NCBI GenBank assembly: GCA_964420405.1
Contig: CAYQTL010000015.1
Span: 15,454 to 79,453, forward strand
Source: CAYQTL01 sp964420405
GTDB lineage: Bacteria > Acidobacteriota > Thermoanaerobaculia > Thermoanaerobaculales > Sulfomarinibacteraceae
Reading direction: 5' to 3'
DNA: 64,000 nucleotides
The notes below the pieces were generated by a model that ran no database searches, was not told where the DNA came from, and worked only from the letters and a program-made list of their open reading frames with translations. Both the position numbers and the translations under genes were made by a program. Of this stretch, positions 9,894 to 18,123 are shown one piece after another (position 1 is the stretch's first letter; each line of letters opens with the position of its first letter).

Positions 9894-9928
9894 CGTCGCG
9901 CCCGCTCAGGGGGACGAGGCCGAAGGTC

Positions 9929-10354
9929 ATGATCTGGTCTCTCCACGTCGCGGCGACGCTCGTGATGGTGGGTGTGATCTGGTTCGTGCAGGTCGTCCAC
10001 TACCCGTTGCTGGCCGCCGTCGGCCGAGGTGGGTTCGCGGCCTACGAGGCAGCTCACGTCCGCCTCACCGGACGGGTGGTGATCCCGCCGATGGTCGCCG
10101 AGGCCGTCACCGCGGCGGCGCTGCTGGTGTGGCCGCCGGCAGGGCTCCCGCCGGCGGTGCATATCACCGCGACCGCGCTGCTGGCGCTCGCCTGGATCTC
10201 CACCTTCGCCCTGCAGGTGCCCGCACACCGCCGCCTCGCGTCGGGCTTCGACGCGGTCCTCCACCGCCGCCTGGTCACAACGAACTGGCTGCGGACAGCC
10301 GCCTGGTCCGGCCGCGCCGTCCTGCTGCTGCCGGCGGTCGGCACCGCCGCCTGA
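9929..10354 (+). CDS. Four-helix membrane protein of unknown function
   Basis: 141 residues, from an ATG behind CGAAGGTC. It has four hydrophobic helices (about 5-27, 50-68, 75-92 and 118-138). Conserved-looking polar points are WFVQVVHYP in helix 1, an acidic EAAH turn and the basic stretch HRRLASGFDAVLHRRLV. It resembles uncharacterised small inner-membrane proteins common in environmental bacteria. It lies 35 nt after the sigma gene and could be co-transcribed, but nothing suggests an anti-sigma role. Confidence 0.65.
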   Translation: MIWSLHVAATLVMVGVIWFVQVVHYPLLAAVGRGGFAAYEAAHVRLTGRVVIPPMVAEAVTAAALLVWPPAGLPPAVHITATALLALAWISTFALQVPAHRRLASGFDAVLHRRLVTTNWLRTAAWSGRAVLLLPAVGTAA

Positions 10355-10484
10355 TTCCGTTCGTCGCCCCCTGGCTGCCCGGGCAGAGCCCGTCCGATAC
10401 CGCGCCCGCTCCCGTTGCCGACGAGTTGCCCCACAACCCGGCCGACGCCGCGTCGCAGCCGTCCCTGCGCCTGGATCCTGCCGC

Positions 10485-10580
10485 TGGCGCTGACCCATTC
10501 CCTGCCGCCGAAGCGGGCACGGGCGGTGGCACGGACGGGGACGGGGTCTCGTCTCGTCGGGATCGGGACCGGAGCCAGGG
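10485..10580. repeat. Intergenic GC repeat block
   Basis: CCCTGCCGCCGAAGCGGGCACGG, GGCACGGACGGGGACGGGG and TCTCGTCGGGATCGGGACCGG follow each other here. All are variants of the elements at 4440, 32640-32985 and 58500-58740. No gene is supported in 10355-10604. Confidence 0.6.
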
Positions 10581-10604
10581 GCGTCGGGAGTCGGGAGGCC
10601 GCGG

Positions 10605-10610
10605 TACCAT
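10605..10610 (+). promoter_or_regulatory. Candidate -10 box (TACCAT), leaderless start
   Basis: TACCAT is followed by exactly six bases and then the ATG at 10617, the same geometry as at 1921, 41680 and 58774. Confidence 0.45.
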
Positions 10611-10616
10611 CCCGGC

Positions 10617-11345
10617 ATGAGCCGCGGCAACCGCCTGGTCGAGATCGCGTGCGAGCTGCGCGAGGAGGTGGCGAGGCTCACCTTCTCGTCGCCGGTGACC
10701 CACGTCTACAACCCCCTCGCCTACGCCTTCCAGCCCCACCGGCGCTACCTGGAGGCGTTCGGCGCCGCGCCGAAGGAGGTGGTGCTCGTGGGCATGAACC
10801 CCGGGCCGTGGGGGATGGTGCAGACCGGCGTCCCGTTCGGGGAGGTGGCGATGGTCCGGAGCTGGCTCGGCCTCGAAGGTGAGGTCGGCCGCCCGGACGA
10901 CGAGCATCCCAAGCGTCCCGTCCTGGGCTTCGGGTGCCACCGCAGCGAGGTGAGTGGGCGGCGGATCTGGGGGTGGGCCCGGGACCGTTTCGGATCCCCG
11001 GGACGGTTCTTCGCCCGCTTCTTCGTCGCCAACTACTGCCCGCTCGCGTTCCTCGAGGCGAGCGGCCGCAACCGCACTCCTGACACGCTCCCCGTCAGCG
11101 AGCGGAAACCGCTGCTCGCGGCCTGCGACCGGGCGCTGCGGCGCACCGTCGAGCACCTCGCCCCGGACCACGTCGTGGGCGTCGGCGCGTTCGCCGAGCA
11201 GCGCGCCGCGGCGAGCCTCGACGGGCTCGACGTGGCGATCGGGCGCATCCTCCACCCGAGCCCGGCGAGCCCCGCCGCCAACCGCGGCTGGGCCGACCAG
11301 GCCACCGCCGAGCTCGAGGCGCTCGGCATCCGCGTCCCGGGCTGA
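10617..11345 (+). CDS. SMUG1-like uracil-DNA glycosylase
   Basis: 242 residues. It matches the family 3 (SMUG1) glycosylases. The water-activating motif is GMNPGPWGMVQTGVPFG and the DNA-minor-groove motif is HPSPASPAANRGW. Both sit at the expected ends of a Rossmann-like domain. The enzyme should cut uracil and oxidised pyrimidines such as 5-hydroxymethyluracil out of DNA in base excision repair. It stands alone, flanked by repeat blocks, and probably has its own leaderless promoter. Confidence 0.9.
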   Translation: MSRGNRLVEIACELREEVARLTFSSPVTHVYNPLAYAFQPHRRYLEAFGAAPKEVVLVGMNPGPWGMVQTGVPFGEVAMVRSWLGLEGEVGRPDDEHPKRPVLGFGCHRSEVSGRRIWGWARDRFGSPGRFFARFFVANYCPLAFLEASGRNRTPDTLPVSERKPLLAACDRALRRTVEHLAPDHVVGVGAFAEQRAAASLDGLDVAIGRILHPSPASPAANRGWADQATAELEALGIRVPG

Positions 11346-11349
11346 CGGT

Positions 11350-11430
11350 TCCGATCCCGACGAGATCGTCCCGCGTCCGTGCGTCCGTGCCCGACGCAGC
11401 GGCAGGGACGGCGTCAAAGCCGGGGACAGC
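11350..11430. repeat. Intergenic GC repeat block (inverted core copy)
   Basis: CCGCGTCCGTGCGTCCGTG, then GCAGCGGCAGGGACGGCGTC: the reverse complement of the core at 4440-4520. GGTTCCGATCCCGACGAGAT precedes it. The block covers most of the gap between the uracil glycosylase and the GGDEF/EAL gene. Confidence 0.7.
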
Positions 11431-11497
11431 GATCGCCGGCGATGGCGACCGGGACCGCGCACGTCGCTCCGAGGCGGTACACTCGGTGGAGCGTCCG

Positions 11498-13543
11498 ATG
11501 CCCCAGGCCACCGTCTTCGTGCTCGCGTCGTACGCCGTCCAGTGGGGGGCGAGCGTGCTCATGGCGCTGGTGGTGTGGCAGCTGCACGACCGCTACCGGC
11601 GGACCGCCCTGCGGCTGATCGCCGCGAGCTGGCTGGCGCTGAGCGTCGTCTTCCTCGGTGGCGGCGTCGCCCTCGCCGCCGCCACGACGTCGATGGCGCC
11701 GTGGCATCCTCTCCGGTGGTCGGCGTCGGCGGTGGCCCAGGTCGCCGGGTTCCTGCAGGCGGCGCTGCTGCTGCTGGGCAGCGCCGAGGTGGTGCTGCGG
11801 CGGTCCCTCGACCGGCGGGCGGTGGGGTGGATCCTGGCGGCCGCGGTCCTCGCCGGCATCGGCTCGACGGTGCCGTTCCTGGCCGATCCGGATGCCGGGC
11901 TCGCGCGGTTCTTCGTCCGCTTCGGCCTGCGGTCGCTGGTCACGGGCGTCGCGTTCGTCGCCGCCGGGCTGCTGGTGTGGCTCAAGCGGGACGCGGACCG
12001 CTTCGGGCAGCGGCTGGTGGCGGCGGCGTTCGCCCTCTACGGGCTCCAGCTGCTGCACTACTTCGCCGTCGCCAGCTGGCAGCTGGCGACGGGCAGGTTC
12101 GCGGCCTACACCGCCTACCTCGGGCACGTGGACTTCTTCCTGCTGGTGATGATCGGGCTCGGCACGGTGGTGTGGATGCTCGAGGAGGAGCGCGAGCGGA
12201 CCCTGCGGGCGACGCGGGAGGCCGACTACCTCGCCAGCCACGACGACACCACCGGCCTGCCGAACCGGGCGACGCTCCTGCGCCACGCTGGCGCCTTGCT
12301 CGAGCAGGCTTCCAGGATGGGTGGCGGCGGGGCGGTGGTGGCCCTCGACCTGGACGGGTTCCGGGCGGTCAACGACTCGGTCGGGGCGGCGGCCGGCGAC
12401 CGGTTGCTCGCGTTGGCCAGCCAACGTCTCCGTGCGGCGCTGCCGGCGGACGCCCTGGTGGCCCGGATCGGCAGTGACGAGTTCGCCGCGCTCCTGCCGA
12501 CCACCGCCGACGCCGGCGACGTGCGGCGGGTGGTCGGCAGGATCCGCCGCGAGCTGGCACGCCCGCTCGCGATCGGACAGCACGAGCTGTTCCCCACGGC
12601 CTGCGCCGGCGCGGCGACCTTCCCCCGGGACGGCGCTTCCGCCGACGCGCTGCTGCGGGCCGCCGAGGCGGCGCTGCACGCGGCCCAGCAGCAGGGTCGC
12701 GACCGGTTCCTGGCGTACGCGCCGAGCCTGGAGACGCTCACCTCCGAGCGCCTGCGGTTCGAGCACGCCGTGCGTGAGGCGGTTCTCGACCGCCGCTTCG
12801 TCCTCCACTACCAGCCGATCTTCGGCCTCGAGTCGGGGCGCGTCGTCGCCTGCGAGGCGCTCGTGCGGTGGCCCCACCCGACCCGCGGGCTGCTGCGGCC
12901 TGACCAGTTCCTGGCGGTGGTCGAGTCGATCGGGGCCCTCGCCGAGCTCGAGTGGTTCGTGCTCGAGACCGCCTGCCGTCAGATGCGCCGCTGGCGGCAC
13001 GACGGATGCGGCCCCCCGCTGCTGTCGGTCAACCTCTCGCCGCAGCGGTTCCAGCATTCCGACACCGTCGGGCGCGCGGCCCGCATCGCCGCCGACGCGG
13101 CCGTCGACCCGAGCGCGATCCAGCTCGAGATCACCGAGCGCAGCGCCCTGCCCCAGACCGAGGTCACGTTCGAGGTGCTGCGCGGCCTCAAGGCGACCGG
13201 GTTCCGGATCGCCATCGACGACTTCGGCAGCGGCTACTCGTCGCTGGCCACCCTCCGCGCCGCACCGGTGGACTGCCTCAAGCTCGACGGAGGTTTCGTC
13301 CGCACGATCGACGGCTGCGAGCGCGACGCGGCGTTCCTGGCGTCCATCGTCGCCGTCTCCCACGGTCTCGGGATCCCGGTGGTCGCCGAGGGCGTCGAGC
13401 GGGAGGCCCAGCGCGACATCCTGCGGCACCTGGGCTGTGACGCCGCCCAGGGCTACCTCCTCGGCCCGCCGGTCACCGCCGACCAGGTGCCGCAGGTGGT
13501 CGCCGGCGCCGCCGTCCCGCCGGGCACAAGGGATGCGGGCTGA
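11498..13543 (+). CDS. Membrane GGDEF/EAL protein
   Basis: 681 residues. About seven hydrophobic helices fill residues 1-225 and form a membrane sensor. The GGDEF domain (about 240-405) has the signature changed to GSDEF at 325-329, so one of the two Gly is lost and cyclase activity may be weak or absent. The EAL domain (about 420-670) keeps EALVRW at 453 and catalytic-looking stretches such as IDDFGSGYSSL and KLDGGFVR, so cyclic di-GMP phosphodiesterase activity is likely. The degenerate GGDEF could sense GTP. It overlaps the next gene by 11 nt. Two PilZ-type proteins are in this window as possible effectors. Confidence 0.9.
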   Translation: MPQATVFVLASYAVQWGASVLMALVVWQLHDRYRRTALRLIAASWLALSVVFLGGGVALAAATTSMAPWHPLRWSASAVAQVAGFLQAALLLLGSAEVVLRRSLDRRAVGWILAAAVLAGIGSTVPFLADPDAGLARFFVRFGLRSLVTGVAFVAAGLLVWLKRDADRFGQRLVAAAFALYGLQLLHYFAVASWQLATGRFAAYTAYLGHVDFFLLVMIGLGTVVWMLEEERERTLRATREADYLASHDDTTGLPNRATLLRHAGALLEQASRMGGGGAVVALDLDGFRAVNDSVGAAAGDRLLALASQRLRAALPADALVARIGSDEFAALLPTTADAGDVRRVVGRIRRELARPLAIGQHELFPTACAGAATFPRDGASADALLRAAEAALHAAQQQGRDRFLAYAPSLETLTSERLRFEHAVREAVLDRRFVLHYQPIFGLESGRVVACEALVRWPHPTRGLLRPDQFLAVVESIGALAELEWFVLETACRQMRRWRHDGCGPPLLSVNLSPQRFQHSDTVGRAARIAADAAVDPSAIQLEITERSALPQTEVTFEVLRGLKATGFRIAIDDFGSGYSSLATLRAAPVDCLKLDGGFVRTIDGCERDAAFLASIVAVSHGLGIPVVAEGVEREAQRDILRHLGCDAAQGYLLGPPVTADQVPQVVAGAAVPPGTRDAG

Positions 13544-16500
13544 GATGGCCGGCGCCGCCGCGCTGCTGCTCGCGGCAGTGATCCCGGCCGCGGCGGGGGC
13601 TCCGGCGCCTCCGGCCGAGCGCCTGCACCTGTGCCCGCCGGCCGACGTCCCCGCCGACGCGGTCGTGGTCCACCGCTACGGCGGCGCCGTCCTCGTGGCC
13701 CTCGAACCGGGCCACCGCGTCGACTCCGCCGGACCGGGCCTGCGGGCCCTTCCCGATCCTCGCGAGGTCCGCTTCCGGTCGTGGACCGCCCGGCTCGTGG
13801 ACCGCCCGGCGGCGGACGCGGCGACCGACGGCGGCACCTGGATGCTGGTCCTCGCGGGCCCGGCCGACCCGGCGTGGATCGAGAGTCTCGCGGCGTGCGG
13901 TCTCGAGCGGCTGCACGTGGCCCACCCGTTCGCCGAGGTGGTGCGGGGGCGACCCGAGGCGGTGGCGTGCGCGCTCGGGCTGGAGACCAGCGAGGGCTAC
14001 CTGGTGGTCCGGGCGGCGGCGACGCTGCCTCCCCGGGCCCGCGTGGCGCGGGCGCTGTGGCCGGCGCTGGAGACCGGTGCCGCCGTCGGCGGGGTGGACG
14101 CCTACGGCCCCGGCGCCGGGCCGGAGAGGCCCGCGTCGAAGCTCGCCCGAGGCCTCGACGGGTCGCTCGAGGCCCTGCTCGAGGGGCTTCCCGGTGCGAC
14201 CTACCTGCAGCCCCGACTGGAGTCCCGCCCCCACCTCGACCTGGCGGTGCAGCCCGGGCTCGGCGCCGTCGAGCCCGTCTGGCGCCGGCTCGGCCTGGAG
14301 GGCGCAGGAATCGTGATCGCCCACAACGACACCGGCGTCGACCTCGGCCATCCCGACCTCGCGGCGGGTGCGGTCGCCGCCTCGGTGGGACGGATGCGGT
14401 ACACCGACAGCGGCCACGGAACCCACACCGCCGCCGCCATCGTCGGCCGGGGCGGAGCGCCGGCCCCGGTCAACGACCACGGCTGCGGCGACCTCCTCGA
14501 CCCCCTCCCGGAGGTGCGCGGCGTCGCGCCGGCGGCGACCCTGGTGAGCAACAACCGGTTCGAGGACGGTCTGGAGGGGATCTCGGCGGCGATGGCGTGG
14601 GCGGCCGGCCACCGGGCGGTGGTCAGCGCCAACTCGTGGGGGCTGGTCGGCTCCGGCGGGTCGGGTTTCGCGTACTCGGTCGAGGCGGCCGAGGTGGACG
14701 CCGCCGTGCGCGACGCGACGGCGTCGGGCGGCCCGGCGTGGCCGCTGTCGGTGGTGTTCTCGGCCGGCAACCTGGGGCCGGACGGCGGCACCGTCAGCAC
14801 CCCGGGTACCGCCAAGAACGCGATCACCGTCGGCGCGACCCAGAACGCGCGCTGTGGCAGCTGGGTGCCGGGAACCGACCCCGGCCCGGACCCGGACCGG
14901 GTGCTCTCCAGCTCGAGCCGGGGCCCCGCCCAGGGACGGATCAAGCCCGACCTGGTCGCACCTGGTGGCGACCTGCTGGCCGCCGAGTCGGCCGACCCGT
15001 ACGCGGTGGTGCCGTGGGACCAGCCGTGGACCGGCGCCCGGTATGCCCTCGCCACCGGCACCTCCCAGGCGGCGGCGCTGGTGGCCGGGGCGGCCGGGTT
15101 GGTGACGGAGCATCTGTGGCACCTCCGTGGGGTGCGGCCGAGCCCCGCGGCGGTGAAGGCCACCCTCGTCGCCGGGGCGGTGGACCTCGGACTCCCGGTG
15201 GCGGAGCAGGGCTGGGGACGCCTCGATCTCGAACGGGCGATCGCGGGCCCGCCGGGCGGATCGGTCACGGTCCTCGACGGCGACACGACGATCACCCTCG
15301 CCACCGGTTCCGACTGGCAGCGTCCCTTCGAGGTGGCGTCGGCGTCCGTGCCGCTGACGGTGGTGCTGACCTGGACCGACGTCCCCGGCGAGGCGGACGC
15401 GATCCACCCTCTGGTCAACGACCTGGATTTGGTCCTCGTGGCGCCCGACGGCGCCTGGTACCGGGGCAACCGCTTCGACGGGGGCTGGTCGGCAACCGAC
15501 CCCGGTCCGGTGGCCGACGACGTCAACCCGGTCGAGGTGATCCGGGTCGAGGCGCCGCCGCCCGGCACCTGGTCCGTCGCGGTACGGGCCACGTCCGTGC
15601 CGTTGCCGCCCGCGGGCCTGGACGGACAGGACTTCGCGCTCGTGATCGCGGGCGACGCCGCGGCGTGCGCGGCTCCGCCGCCGCCGGCCGGGCTCGAGGC
15701 GCGCACGGCGGGCCCGCGCCGGGTCGAGCTGACCTGGAGGCCGGTGCCCGGCGCCACGGCGTATCGTGTCCGCCGCACCGGCGGTGGTGCGGGTCCCGTG
15801 CTCGCGCCGGTCGGGCGGACGACGGCACCGGTGACGGCGTTCACCGACGACGGGGTCGAGGGGGGCGTCGCCTACCGGTGGGTGGTGGAGGCCGAGGTCG
15901 ATCCCGGATGCGTCTCGCCGCCGTCGGCCGAGGCGTCGGCCGTGCCCGACGGTCCCTGCCTCCTCCCGCCCGGCTTCGGAGGTCTCGCCTCGGCGCGCCC
16001 GACGGGTGGCGTCACCTGCGCGATCGAGCTCCAGTGGCCGGAGGCCTCGACCCCGTGCCCTGCGGGCGTCGTCTACGACGTCTACCGCACCACGCAGCCG
16101 GGACCGGTGGTGGCGCCCGGGAACCTGCTGACCGCCGGCGTCGACGGCACCACCTTCCGGGACGAGGGCCTGGCCGACGGCGTCGCGCTGCGCTACGCGG
16201 TCCGGGCGAGAGACCCGGCCTCCGGCGCCACCGACGCCAACCTGCTGGTGCTCGAGGTCGCGCCCGCCGCGGCCGACACGGTGTGGCTCGACGGCGAGCC
16301 CGAGTCGGACCCTGCTGCGTTGACGGCGGTCCCTGCGTCGGGCGCCGACACCGGCACCCCGCCGTGGGCGGTGTCGACGGCGGACGCCGCCACCGGCGGT
16401 GCGTCCTGGGCGTGCACCACCGGTCCCGCGGTCGGAGACCAGGCGCTGGTCACCGCCGCCCCGCTGGTCCTGCCGGCCGGCCCGCCGGTGGAGCTGGTGT

Positions 16501-18092
16501 TTCATCACCGCACCGCCCTCGACGAGGGCCGCGACGGCGGCCGGCTCGAGTACTCGACCGACGCCGGCCGGAGGTGGCACGACATCCGCGCGGGCGACGG
16601 CGCCGCCGTGGCGGGCGACCCGGACCGGATCACGGCCGGCGGCTACGACGACCGCCTCGGGGGCGGCAGCCCGCTGGCCGGGCTCGAGGTCTGGTCCGGC
16701 CACTCCCGGGAGTGGCGCGAGGTGCGGGTGGACCTAGCGGCGTTCGCGCGCCGTCCGGTGCTGCTGCGCTGGCGGTGCGCCGCCGCCGGCCGCAGCTCCG
16801 ATCCGGGCGGCTGGTGGGTGGACGGGATCCGGGTCCGCACCCGCGAGGCCTGCCAGAGCTGTCCGGCGCCGCCGCCGCCATCAGGGGTCGCGGCCGCCGC
16901 CGCCGTCAACGGGGTGCGGGTCACCTGGCATCCCGCGATGCCCGCGGCCGCCCACGTCGTCGAGCGGGACGACGGCGCCGGCGGTCCACTGCGCCAGATC
17001 GCGGCCACCGCCGCGGGCGTGACCACCTCCCTGGACCGGAACGCGTCGGGGGGGACGGTCTACCGGTACGCGATCCGCAGCGCGGTGGACGGCTGCCGCT
17101 CGGAGCGCTCGGCCGAGGTCCGGGCGGAGGCCGGCGGCCGCTGCACGCTCGCCCCCGAGTTCTTCGGCCTCGCAGCGGTCCGGACCCCCGAGGACGAGCG
17201 CTGCGGCGTCGAGCTGGAGTGGCTCCCGGCGGCCTCCCGGTGCCCGGGCCGGCCGCCGCTGTACCGCGTCTACCGCAGTGCCGGCGCCACCGTCTGGCCC
17301 GGAACCGCGGACCTGCTCGCGGGCTCGCTGACGGCGACGGTGTTCCGCGACGTGGACGTCCGCGCCGGGGAGACCTACCGATACCTCGTGCGGGCCCGCC
17401 ACGCCGGCGGCGTCGAGGAGGACGCGAATCTCCGCGTCCTTACGGCCGCCCCGCTCGGCGTGCGCGGGGTGGCGTTCGCGGACGGGGCCGAGCTGTCGTT
17501 CGCCGCCTGGCGAGCCGAGCCAGGCTCGGGCGCCGACCCCGGCACCGAGCCGTGGCGCCGGGTCGACGACGACGCCCACGACGGGGCCTGGGCGCTCTTC
17601 GTCCCCGGCGAGGACCGCGTCAAGGACCAGGCGCTGGTCACCGCCGGGCCGGTCCCCCTGCCTGCCGGCACCACGCCGGAGCTCCGGTTCTGGCACCTGT
17701 ACGACCACCAGGTGTTCGTCGACGGCGGCCGGCTGGAGTACTCGCTGGACGGCGGCGCCAGCTGGCACGACATCCTCGACGGCGACGGCGGCGCGATCCC
17801 CGCCGACGAGGGCCGTTTTCTGGCGGGCGGCTACTCGGGCACCATCCAGGGCGGCGTCAACACCCCGATCGGACCCGGTTGGGCGTGGACGGGCTTCATC
17901 CGCGACTGGTCCGAGGTGCGGGTCGACCTGACGGACTTCGCCGGCCGCGAGCCGCTGCTGCGGTGGCGGATCGGGTGCAACTCCAGTCGCCACGGGGCGG
18001 GGTGGTGGGTCGACGACGTCGAGGTGTCGTGGCCGACGCCCTGCGACACCCGCGCCGATCCGCCGCGGTCCCCGCCGCGGCGGCTGCCGTGA
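13533..18092 (+). CDS. Secreted modular subtilisin-family (S8) peptidase
   Basis: 1519 residues. A signal peptide (hydrophobic core LLLAAVIPAAAGAPA) leads to an N-terminal propeptide-like region. The S8 domain at about 250-560 has the triad D266 (HNDTGVD), H295 (GHGTH) and S511 (GTSQAA), with the oxyanion Asn in SAGN. A P-domain-like beta module follows. After it come two copies of one ~400-residue unit (from nt ~15670 and ~16860), each with two fibronectin type III-like repeats, Cys pairs, and a jelly-roll-like domain with GGRLEYS, WHDI and GGWWVD motifs. It is probably cell-surface or exported. Start 13533 is preferred over 13545 because it gives a basic n-region. Confidence 0.93.
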   Translation: MRAEMAGAAALLLAAVIPAAAGAPAPPAERLHLCPPADVPADAVVVHRYGGAVLVALEPGHRVDSAGPGLRALPDPREVRFRSWTARLVDRPAADAATDGGTWMLVLAGPADPAWIESLAACGLERLHVAHPFAEVVRGRPEAVACALGLETSEGYLVVRAAATLPPRARVARALWPALETGAAVGGVDAYGPGAGPERPASKLARGLDGSLEALLEGLPGATYLQPRLESRPHLDLAVQPGLGAVEPVWRRLGLEGAGIVIAHNDTGVDLGHPDLAAGAVAASVGRMRYTDSGHGTHTAAAIVGRGGAPAPVNDHGCGDLLDPLPEVRGVAPAATLVSNNRFEDGLEGISAAMAWAAGHRAVVSANSWGLVGSGGSGFAYSVEAAEVDAAVRDATASGGPAWPLSVVFSAGNLGPDGGTVSTPGTAKNAITVGATQNARCGSWVPGTDPGPDPDRVLSSSSRGPAQGRIKPDLVAPGGDLLAAESADPYAVVPWDQPWTGARYALATGTSQAAALVAGAAGLVTEHLWHLRGVRPSPAAVKATLVAGAVDLGLPVAEQGWGRLDLERAIAGPPGGSVTVLDGDTTITLATGSDWQRPFEVASASVPLTVVLTWTDVPGEADAIHPLVNDLDLVLVAPDGAWYRGNRFDGGWSATDPGPVADDVNPVEVIRVEAPPPGTWSVAVRATSVPLPPAGLDGQDFALVIAGDAAACAAPPPPAGLEARTAGPRRVELTWRPVPGATAYRVRRTGGGAGPVLAPVGRTTAPVTAFTDDGVEGGVAYRWVVEAEVDPGCVSPPSAEASAVPDGPCLLPPGFGGLASARPTGGVTCAIELQWPEASTPCPAGVVYDVYRTTQPGPVVAPGNLLTAGVDGTTFRDEGLADGVALRYAVRARDPASGATDANLLVLEVAPAAADTVWLDGEPESDPAALTAVPASGADTGTPPWAVSTADAATGGASWACTTGPAVGDQALVTAAPLVLPAGPPVELVFHHRTALDEGRDGGRLEYSTDAGRRWHDIRAGDGAAVAGDPDRITAGGYDDRLGGGSPLAGLEVWSGHSREWREVRVDLAAFARRPVLLRWRCAAAGRSSDPGGWWVDGIRVRTREACQSCPAPPPPSGVAAAAAVNGVRVTWHPAMPAAAHVVERDDGAGGPLRQIAATAAGVTTSLDRNASGGTVYRYAIRSAVDGCRSERSAEVRAEAGGRCTLAPEFFGLAAVRTPEDERCGVELEWLPAASRCPGRPPLYRVYRSAGATVWPGTADLLAGSLTATVFRDVDVRAGETYRYLVRARHAGGVEEDANLRVLTAAPLGVRGVAFADGAELSFAAWRAEPGSGADPGTEPWRRVDDDAHDGAWALFVPGEDRVKDQALVTAGPVPLPAGTTPELRFWHLYDHQVFVDGGRLEYSLDGGASWHDILDGDGGAIPADEGRFLAGGYSGTIQGGVNTPIGPGWAWTGFIRDWSEVRVDLTDFAGREPLLRWRIGCNSSRHGAGWWVDDVEVSWPTPCDTRADPPRSPPRRLP

Positions 18093-18110
18093 GGCGGGGC
18101 TCGCATCTGG

Positions 18111-18116
18111 TAGCCT
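18111..18116 (+). promoter_or_regulatory. Candidate -10 box (TAGCCT)
   Basis: Seven bases separate this TANNNT box from the ATG at 18124, and no ribosome binding site lies between them. Confidence 0.35.
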
Positions 18117-18123
18117 GACGGCG

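Noticed and set aside
13473..16703. 1076-residue open frame on the minus strand
   Set aside because: Arg/Gly/His-rich shadow of the subtilase gene; high G+C removes stops. Same for 4838-7039 (+), 54624-58688 (-) and 28277-32737 (+).
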